A stretch of 58,555 bases of DNA from a virus. The notes below the pieces were generated by a model, which saw only the letters and a list, made by a program, of their open reading frames with translations, did not search any database and had not been told where the DNA came from. Shown here in pieces: positions 7,643-15,685 of this stretch (positions are counted from its first letter, which is position 1; the number at the start of each line of letters is the position of its first letter). A program made the position numbers and the translations under genes. Location: positions 1 through 58,555 of the IMG/VR virus record IMGVR_UViG_3300006793_004421. The stretch is one strand, 5' to 3'.

Positions 7643-7816
7643 ATGATCGATACTATTAAAGAATGGGTAAGTGAACGTTTTGAAGAACGTACATCTTGGG
7701 ATGGAGCAATGCTTATTGCTATTGGCGTAATTGTGCTAATCGCAGGACCATTTGCAAAATTAGCGGCTTATGCGGCAATCGCATATGGTGCTTGGACTTT
7801 ATTCAAATCTGAATAA
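7643..7816 (+). CDS. Small membrane protein, 57 aa
   Basis: The ATG at 7643 has an excellent ribosome site (AAGGAGAT) and is preferred over an upstream in-frame ATG at 7583 inside uvdE. The product starts MIDTIKEWVSERFEERTSWDG and then has a long hydrophobic stretch, 'AMLIAIGVIVLIAGPFA' plus 'LAAYAAIAYGAWTLF', consistent with two transmembrane helices. I do not recognise a function. Small size and late-promoter context would allow a holin-like role, but it is not next to an endolysin. Confidence 0.7.
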   Translation: MIDTIKEWVSERFEERTSWDGAMLIAIGVIVLIAGPFAKLAAYAAIAYGAWTLFKSE

Positions 7817-7829
7817 TCACTTTAGACCA

Positions 7830-7863
7830 ATGATTGACATCACAATTTGCTGATGTCGGTCAT
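7830..7863. terminator. Strong hairpin between convergent genes
   Basis: ATGATTGACATCA at 7830-7842 pairs with TGATGTCGGTCAT at 7851-7863: 13 base pairs including two G-U wobbles, with an 8-base loop. It lies just after the plus gene ending at 7816 and covers the stop codon and last codons of the minus gene ending at 7840. There is no U-tract on either side, so it may act as a 3'-end stabiliser rather than a classic terminator. Confidence 0.55.
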
Positions 7864-8124
7864 TGTATCTACCCTAACATTGAGTTTCTTGCGTTGTAAT
7901 ACGCCAGCTTTTTGAGCAAAACGTTTAGGATCGCATTTTTCACATACGTGTGAGTAGTCATTTGTTAGGCGCTTAGGGTCTACTTGTCCTTTGTCGCGTG
8001 AGAATTCTTCATGGCAGTTATCACATTCAAAGAATACAATCGTCTTTTTACGCTTGTACGGATGATGTCCACGCTTACCTTTACGCATATAGTATTGAAT
8101 TTTCTTTTCAGTTCGTAAAAACAT
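7840..8124 (-). CDS. Zinc-ribbon protein, 94 aa
   Basis: The product begins MFLRTEKKIQYY from the ATG at 8124; an in-frame GTG at 8145 overlaps the TATAAATAC promoter and is less likely. A Met at about 8088 is an alternative. After a basic stretch it has CDNCHEEF and HVCEKC, two C-x2-C knuckles about 26 residues apart, typical of a zinc ribbon. It is a lone minus-strand gene between plus-strand genes and probably binds nucleic acid. The function is unknown. Confidence 0.7.
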   Translation of the reverse strand: MFLRTEKKIQYYMRKGKRGHHPYKRKKTIVFFECDNCHEEFSRDKGQVDPKRLTNDYSHVCEKCDPKRFAQKAGVLQRKKLNVRVDTMTDISKL

Positions 8125-8132
8125 AGTAATAG

Positions 8133-8140
8133 TATTTATA
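8133..8140 (-). promoter_or_regulatory. Late promoter TATAAATA (minus strand)
   Basis: The complement reads TATAAATAC, a perfect T4 late-promoter octamer. It ends 8 bases before the ATG at 8124, so the transcript would have almost no leader. Confidence 0.7.
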
Positions 8141-8165
8141 ATCACATTCGGATTATAGATTAACA

Positions 8166-8173
8166 GATAAATA
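8166..8173 (+). promoter_or_regulatory. Late promoter GATAAATA before iscA-like gene
   Basis: GATAAATA is the commonest form of the late motif in this window. It is divergent from the minus-strand TATAAATA at 8133-8140, with 25 bases between them. Confidence 0.65.
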
Positions 8174-8191
8174 ATAATGATAGGAACAACA

Positions 8192-8515
8192 ATGTCGATA
8201 GTTACTTTAACAGACTCAGCTAAAGCACAGATGTGTAATATGGTTGAAGAACATAAAAAGCCAGCAGTTAGGCTTTCATTAAAGGGCGGCGGCTGTGCTG
8301 GTTTTAAATATGAATGGACTATGGAAGCAGATATTAACGCAGAAGACGAAGTAGTTGAATTCGATAAAGGTAAATTTGTAGTAGATCCATCTAGTGTGAT
8401 GTATTTACTAGGTAGTACAATTGACTACAAGAAAGAAATGTTTGGATCTTACTTTGCAGTAGAGAATCCAGGAAGTACTTCAAGTTGTGGTTGTGGCGAG
8501 TCAATAGGATTTTAG
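8192..8515 (+). CDS. A-type iron-sulfur carrier (HesB/IscA family)
   Basis: Start is taken at ATG 8192 (MSIVTLTDSAKAQM) because TAGGAAC lies just upstream; an ATG at 8177 is possible. The 107-residue protein has the three conserved cysteines of A-type carriers: C35 in GGGCAGFKY and C99/C101 in the C-terminal SSCGCGESIGF. These proteins accept Fe-S clusters and pass them to target apoproteins. The window also encodes a ferredoxin at 32364, a candidate client. Confidence 0.9.
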   Translation: MSIVTLTDSAKAQMCNMVEEHKKPAVRLSLKGGGCAGFKYEWTMEADINAEDEVVEFDKGKFVVDPSSVMYLLGSTIDYKKEMFGSYFAVENPGSTSSCGCGESIGF

Positions 8516-8525
8516 GGAATAATAC

Positions 8526-11500
8526 ATGTCAAAATTAAATATTAATATTGGTACAGAGGGTAACGATAATACTGGTGATAGTATTAGAGAAGCGTTTAGA
8601 AAAGCCAATGAAAACTTTACAGAACTTTATGCTGTATTTGGTATCGGCGGACAGATTAGCTTTACAAGTTTAAGCGATGTTCCAGATGTACTAACTGCAT
8701 ACACAGTACCACAAGCTAACGCAGAAGGATCAGCGATTGACTTCAAGACGCTAGTTGGCGGAACTGGAATGACTATTAATTCAACTAGTCCAAACCAAAT
8801 TGTTATCAGCAACACATCAAGTATTATTAGTACAGACGGACAACCAAGTTTAGGTGGTCCACTTAATGCGGCCAACCAGGCCATAGCAAACGCACCTGTT
8901 TCCCTAAGTGCAGTTAACGCATTGAATACAGTACATGGTACTAACTTTACTATTGATGATTTAATAATTAACAAAGGTTATGCTGACGGACGTTACTTGC
9001 GTTCAACAGGTTCACCTGGTGGCGAAGGACAAATTAGAGTTAGAGAAGAACCAGTTGATGCCGCGGCATACACTCTTAATATTACAAGTTTTGCAAACGG
9101 TAACGTTGTAACTAGTGGAGGACATGGATTCTCTACAACTGCAAATGGTATTAGCTACATTTATAATTCAACAGGTACAGATGCAACAGGGTTAACAACT
9201 GGTGTTAAGTATTACCTACGTTATGTAAGTGATACACAATTAAGTGTTCACACAACACTAGCAGAAGCACAGAACGATGATGACTTATCAAGAGTTAAAG
9301 TTGGTATTGTATCAGGTTCAGGTACTGGCACACAAACAATGGTTGACGCAGAGTATGATGCAACCTTAGCAGGATATTGGATTAGTACAGAAGCATTACC
9401 ACGTAAGAGTATTACTAGACGTGAAGGTGACACTATGTCAGGTGCATTGTACTTACATGATCACCCAGGCTCACAAGCAGGAGCAGGAGCGCCAGGTGGT
9501 ATTACAGACATGCAGGCGGCTACAAAATACTATGTAGACAATAGTGCATATCCTTCTAAAACAAATTTATTCGTAAGTACCAAAGGTGACGATACAATGG
9601 CTAACGTTCCAGTTGGTCAAGAAGGTCGTTCATGGAACTATTCATATGCTTCAGTTGCGGCCGCGGCGGCAAAAGCAGAAGAAGTTATTACTACAAGTCC
9701 TATTAAGATTGGACCTTACGCACAACACATTACATATGCATCAGGACAGAATAATTCAACTGTTGCTTCGTCAGGTGTTACAAGTTCAAGCGGTTACGAA
9801 GAAGTTAAAATTCTTACAGACGCAAACAAACAATTTATAATTGATGAAACTATTGCTTTCTTAGAAGCTACATATCCTACTTTACTTTATGATGCAACTC
9901 TATGTCGCAGAGACTTAGGATTTATTGCAGAAGGTATTGTATTAGATATACTAGATGGAACATTTGCAAACTACCACAGTAGAAATGCTGGATTAAGATA
10001 TTACAGTAGTGCAAGTGGGCAGATTGCTAGACGTACACAGTACACAGAAACAATAGCATCACTTAACTTTGCCAAAGCTCTACATGCTAAAGTTATTACT
10101 AACACACTAGAAACTAACTTATACCAGAGTGTTACTACACAGACTACAATTCCAGCACAAGTAGTTGACTTAGTTGGACAAACAGCAGTTGCGGCTAAAT
10201 GGGATATTATTAAAACAATAGTAACAGGACCAACTATAGCAAGTGCTCCACAACTAGTTGAAGGTAGTAGTTGGACTATTACTATTACTAACGGTGGACA
10301 AGGATTTGTTGATCAAAACATAGTTTCAAACCAAGACTTAGTTCCTGGTAAGATTATAACTTTTGAAACAAGTGGCGCAGTTGGTAGAATTGTATCAACA
10401 ACAAGAGGTGCATCAGTTGATACTATTGAAATAGAATTACTTGAACCAATTACTCCAGTAGTTGGTGAAGAAATGAATTACGGTAATGCGTTCTCAATTA
10501 AAGATATTAGCATACACGTTGAATCAGGAACATACTTTGAACAGTTTCCAATTAAGGTTCCAGCAGGTGTATCAATAAAAGGTGACGAGTTTAGACGTGT
10601 TAATATTAAACCAGCACCAGGACCAAGTACATCAATTTGGGCTGATAGTTATTTCTACAGAGAACCAACGTTTGACGGCCTTGCATTAAAAACAGAATAT
10701 AATCCAAATGCTGTTGAACTATTAACAGTTAATAAAGAATTCCTTAAAGACGAAGTTGTAGCTTGGATCGATGCACAGATTGTTATTAACACAGGTATAT
10801 GGAACGGCTTTACATACGATAGTCAAAAATGTGAAAGAGATGCAGGAATCATCATTGATGGTTTAATATATGATCTTCAATGGAGTGGTAATGAAAAGAC
10901 TCACTACAATGCATCAAGATATTACAATGGCGTAGTAAGTTTAGTAGCTGGCCAACAAGATCAGACTGCCGCGGCAATGGCACAGTTAAAACTGATTATT
11001 CAAAACTTTATTTTTGCTAACGCAACATACACAAGTTTACAAAGCCCTGTAAGAACAACACAAACAATTGATTCTACAGCAGGTGAAGCGGCGGCAAGTA
11101 CACAGGTTGGTACATTACTTGATATGGTTGGTGACGTTATTACTAACGGACTACCTAACTTACCAGCACTTGACTCACCAAGTTACGGTTACCATTACTT
11201 AACAGATTACAGTAACGCTTCAAGTACACCTAAAGACAACAAAGACATGGACGTCTTCTTAATGAATGACGCAACTATTATACGTAACATGAGTGTCCAA
11301 GGACACGGTGGGTTTATGTGTGTATTAGATCCAGAAGGTGTTGTACTTACTAAGTCACCATACATACAAACAGGTTCAAGTTTCTCACAGAGTATTAATA
11401 AACAAGCGTTTAGAGGCGGTATGTTTATTGACGGATTTGTTGGTAACTTAAGAACTGTTGTAAACAGTAAAACAGATAACTTCACACTAAACGTACAAAG

Positions 11501-14500
11501 TGCGGCAGGTGAAGGATTAAGAATTAAACGTCCGCAAGTACCAAGTCCTTTTTACATTAACGGCAAACGTCATCAAGTAAATGCTATTACTAGTTACGAC
11601 CAAGCGGCAGGTACTGCAACACTTATACTAGATCCAACATCAAATGATGGAACTGGTTTTGATCAACCAATGCCAACTAACATTGTATTACAAACAGCTG
11701 GTAACAGATCAATGTTGGCAAACGACTTTACACAAGTTAACGACTTAGGTTATGGTACTGTAGCTGTTAACACAGGACTTTCAGAACTTGTTTCACAGTT
11801 TACATATTATTGTCAAGCGGCATACTATGCAGGCAGTGGTTCAGAGATTAGATCACTTAACGGTTCTAACGCTTATGGTGAATACGGACTAGTAAGTACA
11901 GGTTCAGATCCAAACGAAATTCCAGACATTATTACAACAACTAATAGATTTACATCACCATTTAAAATCTTTGATGATGGTTCAGGATTTGATCATCCAG
12001 AAGACCAGTTGTTTATATATGCATACGACTTTGACGGTGTTCCAAGAACTAATTCAGAAATAGAAATTGATCATGGTGGATCACTAGGAACTACTAGATA
12101 CGAAATTACAACTGTTGAAGCAATAACACAACCTGGATCACCTCCGACTGGTGTTGTTAGTAACACAGTTTATAAATTAAACATGGCAACAACAGGTGCT
12201 AACCAAACTAGTACTACAGGACTTAAGGCAGTATTATCAAACGGCCAAATTGGTACTATTAGAGTTGGACAAACTGTTGAGCTATCAGGTGTTGATGTTG
12301 CTACAACTAGACCAAGTAGTGCATTGATATTTGATCAATCAGTTGAATCAATCTACAGAGTTATTAGCTTTAACACAACAAACGCACTAGGTACAGCATT
12401 ACCAAGTGGTACACAGCAAGTTAGACTTGATAGTACATACGAATATATTAAACTAGTTGTTGATGAAACAAATTCACAGTTAAACACACATGCTGGTACT
12501 GGTACTACAATGGGTGCTACAGCAGGCGATAATGTTATTGCTGTTGTTAGTATTTTCTCACAGAAACAATTAGATCAACTTAATGCAGGTGATATGATCT
12601 TTACCTGGAATGGTAAAACACATACTGTTACAGGCTATACACAAAGAACAGGCTTTGGTACAATTAGTATTCAAGACTTAGCTGGTACAGATATTAACTC
12701 ACCAGCATCAAGTCCAGGACTTGTAAGTTCAGTTTACAATGCAACCAACACAGTTACACTAAGAGTAGGTTTACGTGATGGTGAGGGTGGTAACATTACT
12801 GTTAACATTTCAACAACTAGAGCAACAGGACATGACTTCTTAAATATTGGTACAGGTGGATTTAACACAAGTAACTATCCAAACGTTGTATTAGGTGCAC
12901 CAACGCAACCTAAGGACGTATCAAGACAAGTTGACGAAAGAGATAAAGGTAGAGTATTCTACGTAAGTACAGACGAAGATGGATTCTTTAGAGTAGGTAA
13001 GTTCTTTACAGTTGACCAAGGTACTGGTACAGTTACATTTAGTGCTTCAATTGCATTGAGTAACTTAGATGGTATTGGATTTAAACGTGGTGTTGTTGTA
13101 GCAGAATTTAGTGCTGATGACGGCATGACAGATAATGCTACTGACACAGTTCCAGTTGAATCAGCAGTACGTGGTTACGTTGCAAGAAGATTAGGTTGGG
13201 ACCACGGTGGTAACCCATATGCTAACATTATTGGCCCAGGGGCATTAGCAAGAGATGGAACAACTTCTCTAACTGGTAACATTAATGCAGGTGGTAACAC
13301 ATTTACAAACTTATCAGATCCAGCTAACCCACAAGAAGCGGCAACCAAAAGTTACGTTGATAGTTTAATTGATGCAGGTGATACACTACCTGAAATGATT
13401 GACTTTGAAACTAATGGGTTGACAGGCAACCAAATGATTGCCACAACAGGATTGTTTAGAATTTATACACAACCAGCAACAGGTGGCAACTTCCAAAACG
13501 GTGATACTATTACAGGTAATGGATCAAGTGCAACAGGTACTATTGTAGATATTACAAATGTTACACGAGGCGGTGTTGCAGAAAACTTAATTGTATACAC
13601 AGCAGTAACAGGAACAATATTAAATTCAGACATTGTTGAAACAGCAGGCGGTGTGTCAGCACAAGTTACAACTGGTCCTATTATGGAGTTTGCAAACTTA
13701 GTTGAAACAGCAACTTCAGATATCAATGTTTTTGTTGCAAGAGATGTAAGTGGTGCAACAGTTGACTTTAGACTTAGAGCAGATAGTATTATTAATGCTG
13801 ATGTAAATGCAAGTGCAGGTATACAGCAAAGTAAACTAGCACTAGAAGAAGCAACTACAAGAGCTAATAGTACTGGCATTACACAAAACGATTTAGGTGT
13901 TGCTAGTTTTGACAGTGATATATTTACAGCTGACCAAGGTTGGATTACAATCGACAATGGTGCATTAGACTATAGAAAAATTATTAATATTGCAGACGGT
14001 ACTGTAATTGGTAGAGCGGCAGGTGACTCAAGTACAGGTGATGTAAGTGAAGTTCCATTTGCTACTATTGTTAGTGAAGGTGGCGGTGTACAAGAAGCTG
14101 TTAGTACAACAGGAGCAATAAACGCTCTTGTTAAAACAGATGCTTCAGGTGTAGCAACAGTACAAGGACTTAAAGTTGACAGTTACTTAGTAATGGATAC
14201 AAGTGGTACAGAGTTACAACTTTCAACTCCAGGTGGTGCATTGTTTATGACATCAGCAGGTACTGTTACTCCAACAGTTGAAATGCCTGGATCACTTAAC
14301 ATTGGTGCAACTGGTGTTACACAAGGATTCTTCCAAACTAACTCAGCACTAGCAGGCGAAAGTAGACTAGGTGTTGATTGGATACACAGTAGCTTTATTG
14401 AAGCACCGGGTGAACTTGATGCAAACTCAACAGGTATTGGTATTGGTGCTAACACAGGTTATAGTGCGGCAGGACAAATTGCTTTAATTAGTGATGGTGC

Positions 14501-15011
14501 TGTAATTGTTAAAACAACATCAACAGGATTTGAACCAGGATTAGATAACACATATAACATTGGTACAAGTTCAGCTAGATACAACACAGTTTATGCAGGT
14601 GTACTAAACGGTACATCAACACAATCACGTTACGCTGACTTGGCAGAGAACTACTTAGCAGATACAGAGTATGAAACAGGTACAGTATTAGTGTTTGGTG
14701 GAGATGAAGAAATAACTACAACAACTGCAAAAGGCGACAGACGAGTAGCTGGTGTTGTTTCTGAGAAACCGGGTTACTTAATGAACGGTGATTTAGAAGG
14801 TAGCTTTGTAACTGCTATTGCACTACAAGGTAGAGTTCCAGTTAAGGTACTTGGCACAGTTGAGCCAGGAGACTTAGTTGTAACATCAAGTATACCAGGA
14901 TACGGAATTGTCGATAACGATCCTAAAGTAGGAACTATTATAGGTAAGGCACTAGGGGCTAAGGAAGATCCCGAACGTGGAATTGTCGAAGTAGTTGTGG
15001 GGAGAGTATAA
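8526..15011 (+). CDS. Giant tail-fibre / virion protein, 2161 aa
   Basis: The N-terminus (NINIGTEGNDNTGDSIREAF) is an attachment-like module shared with the proteins at 15011 and 21606. Two copies of a cysteine-containing domain follow, near residues 428 ('NKQFIIDETIAFL...CRRDLGFI') and 730 ('NKEFLKDEVVAWI...CERDAGII'). A beta-helix-like segment near residue 665 ('ISIHVESGTYFEQFPIKVP') resembles pectate-lyase folds. The C-terminus has 'QSRYADLAENYLAD' and 'VAGVVSEKPGYLMNG', a conserved terminal domain of marine phage fibres. Late expression is likely, read through from the promoter at 8166. A frame at 9586 and six minus-strand frames are shadows. Confidence 0.85.
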   Translation: MSKLNINIGTEGNDNTGDSIREAFRKANENFTELYAVFGIGGQISFTSLSDVPDVLTAYTVPQANAEGSAIDFKTLVGGTGMTINSTSPNQIVISNTSSIISTDGQPSLGGPLNAANQAIANAPVSLSAVNALNTVHGTNFTIDDLIINKGYADGRYLRSTGSPGGEGQIRVREEPVDAAAYTLNITSFANGNVVTSGGHGFSTTANGISYIYNSTGTDATGLTTGVKYYLRYVSDTQLSVHTTLAEAQNDDDLSRVKVGIVSGSGTGTQTMVDAEYDATLAGYWISTEALPRKSITRREGDTMSGALYLHDHPGSQAGAGAPGGITDMQAATKYYVDNSAYPSKTNLFVSTKGDDTMANVPVGQEGRSWNYSYASVAAAAAKAEEVITTSPIKIGPYAQHITYASGQNNSTVASSGVTSSSGYEEVKILTDANKQFIIDETIAFLEATYPTLLYDATLCRRDLGFIAEGIVLDILDGTFANYHSRNAGLRYYSSASGQIARRTQYTETIASLNFAKALHAKVITNTLETNLYQSVTTQTTIPAQVVDLVGQTAVAAKWDIIKTIVTGPTIASAPQLVEGSSWTITITNGGQGFVDQNIVSNQDLVPGKIITFETSGAVGRIVSTTRGASVDTIEIELLEPITPVVGEEMNYGNAFSIKDISIHVESGTYFEQFPIKVPAGVSIKGDEFRRVNIKPAPGPSTSIWADSYFYREPTFDGLALKTEYNPNAVELLTVNKEFLKDEVVAWIDAQIVINTGIWNGFTYDSQKCERDAGIIIDGLIYDLQWSGNEKTHYNASRYYNGVVSLVAGQQDQTAAAMAQLKLIIQNFIFANATYTSLQSPVRTTQTIDSTAGEAAASTQVGTLLDMVGDVITNGLPNLPALDSPSYGYHYLTDYSNASSTPKDNKDMDVFLMNDATIIRNMSVQGHGGFMCVLDPEGVVLTKSPYIQTGSSFSQSINKQAFRGGMFIDGFVGNLRTVVNSKTDNFTLNVQSAAGEGLRIKRPQVPSPFYINGKRHQVNAITSYDQAAGTATLILDPTSNDGTGFDQPMPTNIVLQTAGNRSMLANDFTQVNDLGYGTVAVNTGLSELVSQFTYYCQAAYYAGSGSEIRSLNGSNAYGEYGLVSTGSDPNEIPDIITTTNRFTSPFKIFDDGSGFDHPEDQLFIYAYDFDGVPRTNSEIEIDHGGSLGTTRYEITTVEAITQPGSPPTGVVSNTVYKLNMATTGANQTSTTGLKAVLSNGQIGTIRVGQTVELSGVDVATTRPSSALIFDQSVESIYRVISFNTTNALGTALPSGTQQVRLDSTYEYIKLVVDETNSQLNTHAGTGTTMGATAGDNVIAVVSIFSQKQLDQLNAGDMIFTWNGKTHTVTGYTQRTGFGTISIQDLAGTDINSPASSPGLVSSVYNATNTVTLRVGLRDGEGGNITVNISTTRATGHDFLNIGTGGFNTSNYPNVVLGAPTQPKDVSRQVDERDKGRVFYVSTDEDGFFRVGKFFTVDQGTGTVTFSASIALSNLDGIGFKRGVVVAEFSADDGMTDNATDTVPVESAVRGYVARRLGWDHGGNPYANIIGPGALARDGTTSLTGNINAGGNTFTNLSDPANPQEAATKSYVDSLIDAGDTLPEMIDFETNGLTGNQMIATTGLFRIYTQPATGGNFQNGDTITGNGSSATGTIVDITNVTRGGVAENLIVYTAVTGTILNSDIVETAGGVSAQVTTGPIMEFANLVETATSDINVFVARDVSGATVDFRLRADSIINADVNASAGIQQSKLALEEATTRANSTGITQNDLGVASFDSDIFTADQGWITIDNGALDYRKIINIADGTVIGRAAGDSSTGDVSEVPFATIVSEGGGVQEAVSTTGAINALVKTDASGVATVQGLKVDSYLVMDTSGTELQLSTPGGALFMTSAGTVTPTVEMPGSLNIGATGVTQGFFQTNSALAGESRLGVDWIHSSFIEAPGELDANSTGIGIGANTGYSAAGQIALISDGAVIVKTTSTGFEPGLDNTYNIGTSSARYNTVYAGVLNGTSTQSRYADLAENYLADTEYETGTVLVFGGDEEITTTTAKGDRRVAGVVSEKPGYLMNGDLEGSFVTAIALQGRVPVKVLGTVEPGDLVVTSSIPGYGIVDNDPKVGTIIGKALGAKEDPERGIVEVVVGRV

Positions 15012-15652
15012 TGGCACAACAAAACATAAACATTGGGTCAAGTGCTAACAAGGGTGATGGAGATCCGATTAGAGTTGCATTTACAAAAGTTAATGCAAAC
15101 TTTACAGATTTATTTGCAAGAGTAGTTGTACTTGAAGGCGGTGGCATTGCTGTTGCACAAGATATACAAGGTGATATTTTTGCACAAGATAGTTCACTAG
15201 CATACAACTCAGCTACTAATACATTTATTGGAAACTTTCAAGGACCACTTGACGGTGATGTAACAGGTTCAGTATTTGCTGACAATAGTACAGTATTAAT
15301 AGATGGTGTAGCAGGAACTATTAGTGCCGGAGCATTAACAGGTAACTTGCCAGCATTAGATGGTTCAGCACTAACAGGTGTTGTAACAGGTTCTAACACA
15401 GGAGTAATTAACTTCAATGGTGCTACATTAAATTTTGTAAGCACTACATTTAACGGTTTAGACTTTGCTGACTTAGGAACAACTCCAACTACACTAGCAG
15501 GTTATGGAATTACTGATGCGGCAACATCAGCACAGGGAGTCTTAGCGGCAAGTGCATTACAAGCAGAGACGATTACACTAACAACATTAAAAGCAGAAGT
15601 TGCGGCAAGTACTGACTTTGCAGACTATCAAACAAGAATAGCGGCACTATAA
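15011..15652 (+). CDS. Short fibre-like virion protein, 213 aa
   Basis: The N-terminus (NINIGSSANKGDGDPIRVAF) matches the module that starts the giant fibre. The middle is Gly/Thr/Asn-rich with TGNLPALDGSALTGV, a fibre-shaft repeat motif, and the C-terminal part has TTLAGYGITDA, common in T4-type fibres. The ATG overlaps the previous stop (TAATG). It may be an accessory or distal fibre subunit. Confidence 0.75.
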   Translation: MAQQNINIGSSANKGDGDPIRVAFTKVNANFTDLFARVVVLEGGGIAVAQDIQGDIFAQDSSLAYNSATNTFIGNFQGPLDGDVTGSVFADNSTVLIDGVAGTISAGALTGNLPALDGSALTGVVTGSNTGVINFNGATLNFVSTTFNGLDFADLGTTPTTLAGYGITDAATSAQGVLAASALQAETITLTTLKAEVAASTDFADYQTRIAAL

Positions 15653-15659
15653 TGAGTAC

Positions 15660-15667
15660 GATAAATA
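15660..15667 (+). promoter_or_regulatory. Late promoter GATAAATA
   Basis: GATAAATA lies 18 bases before the ATG at 15686, leaving a short leader with AGGAAA as ribosome site. Confidence 0.65.
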
Positions 15668-15685
15668 TGAGTATAGGAAAACAAA

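Noticed and set aside
13463-13957. Long minus-strand frame of 164 codons
   Set aside because: It lies opposite the Thr/Gly-rich giant fibre, which keeps unbroken frame and fibre motifs throughout.
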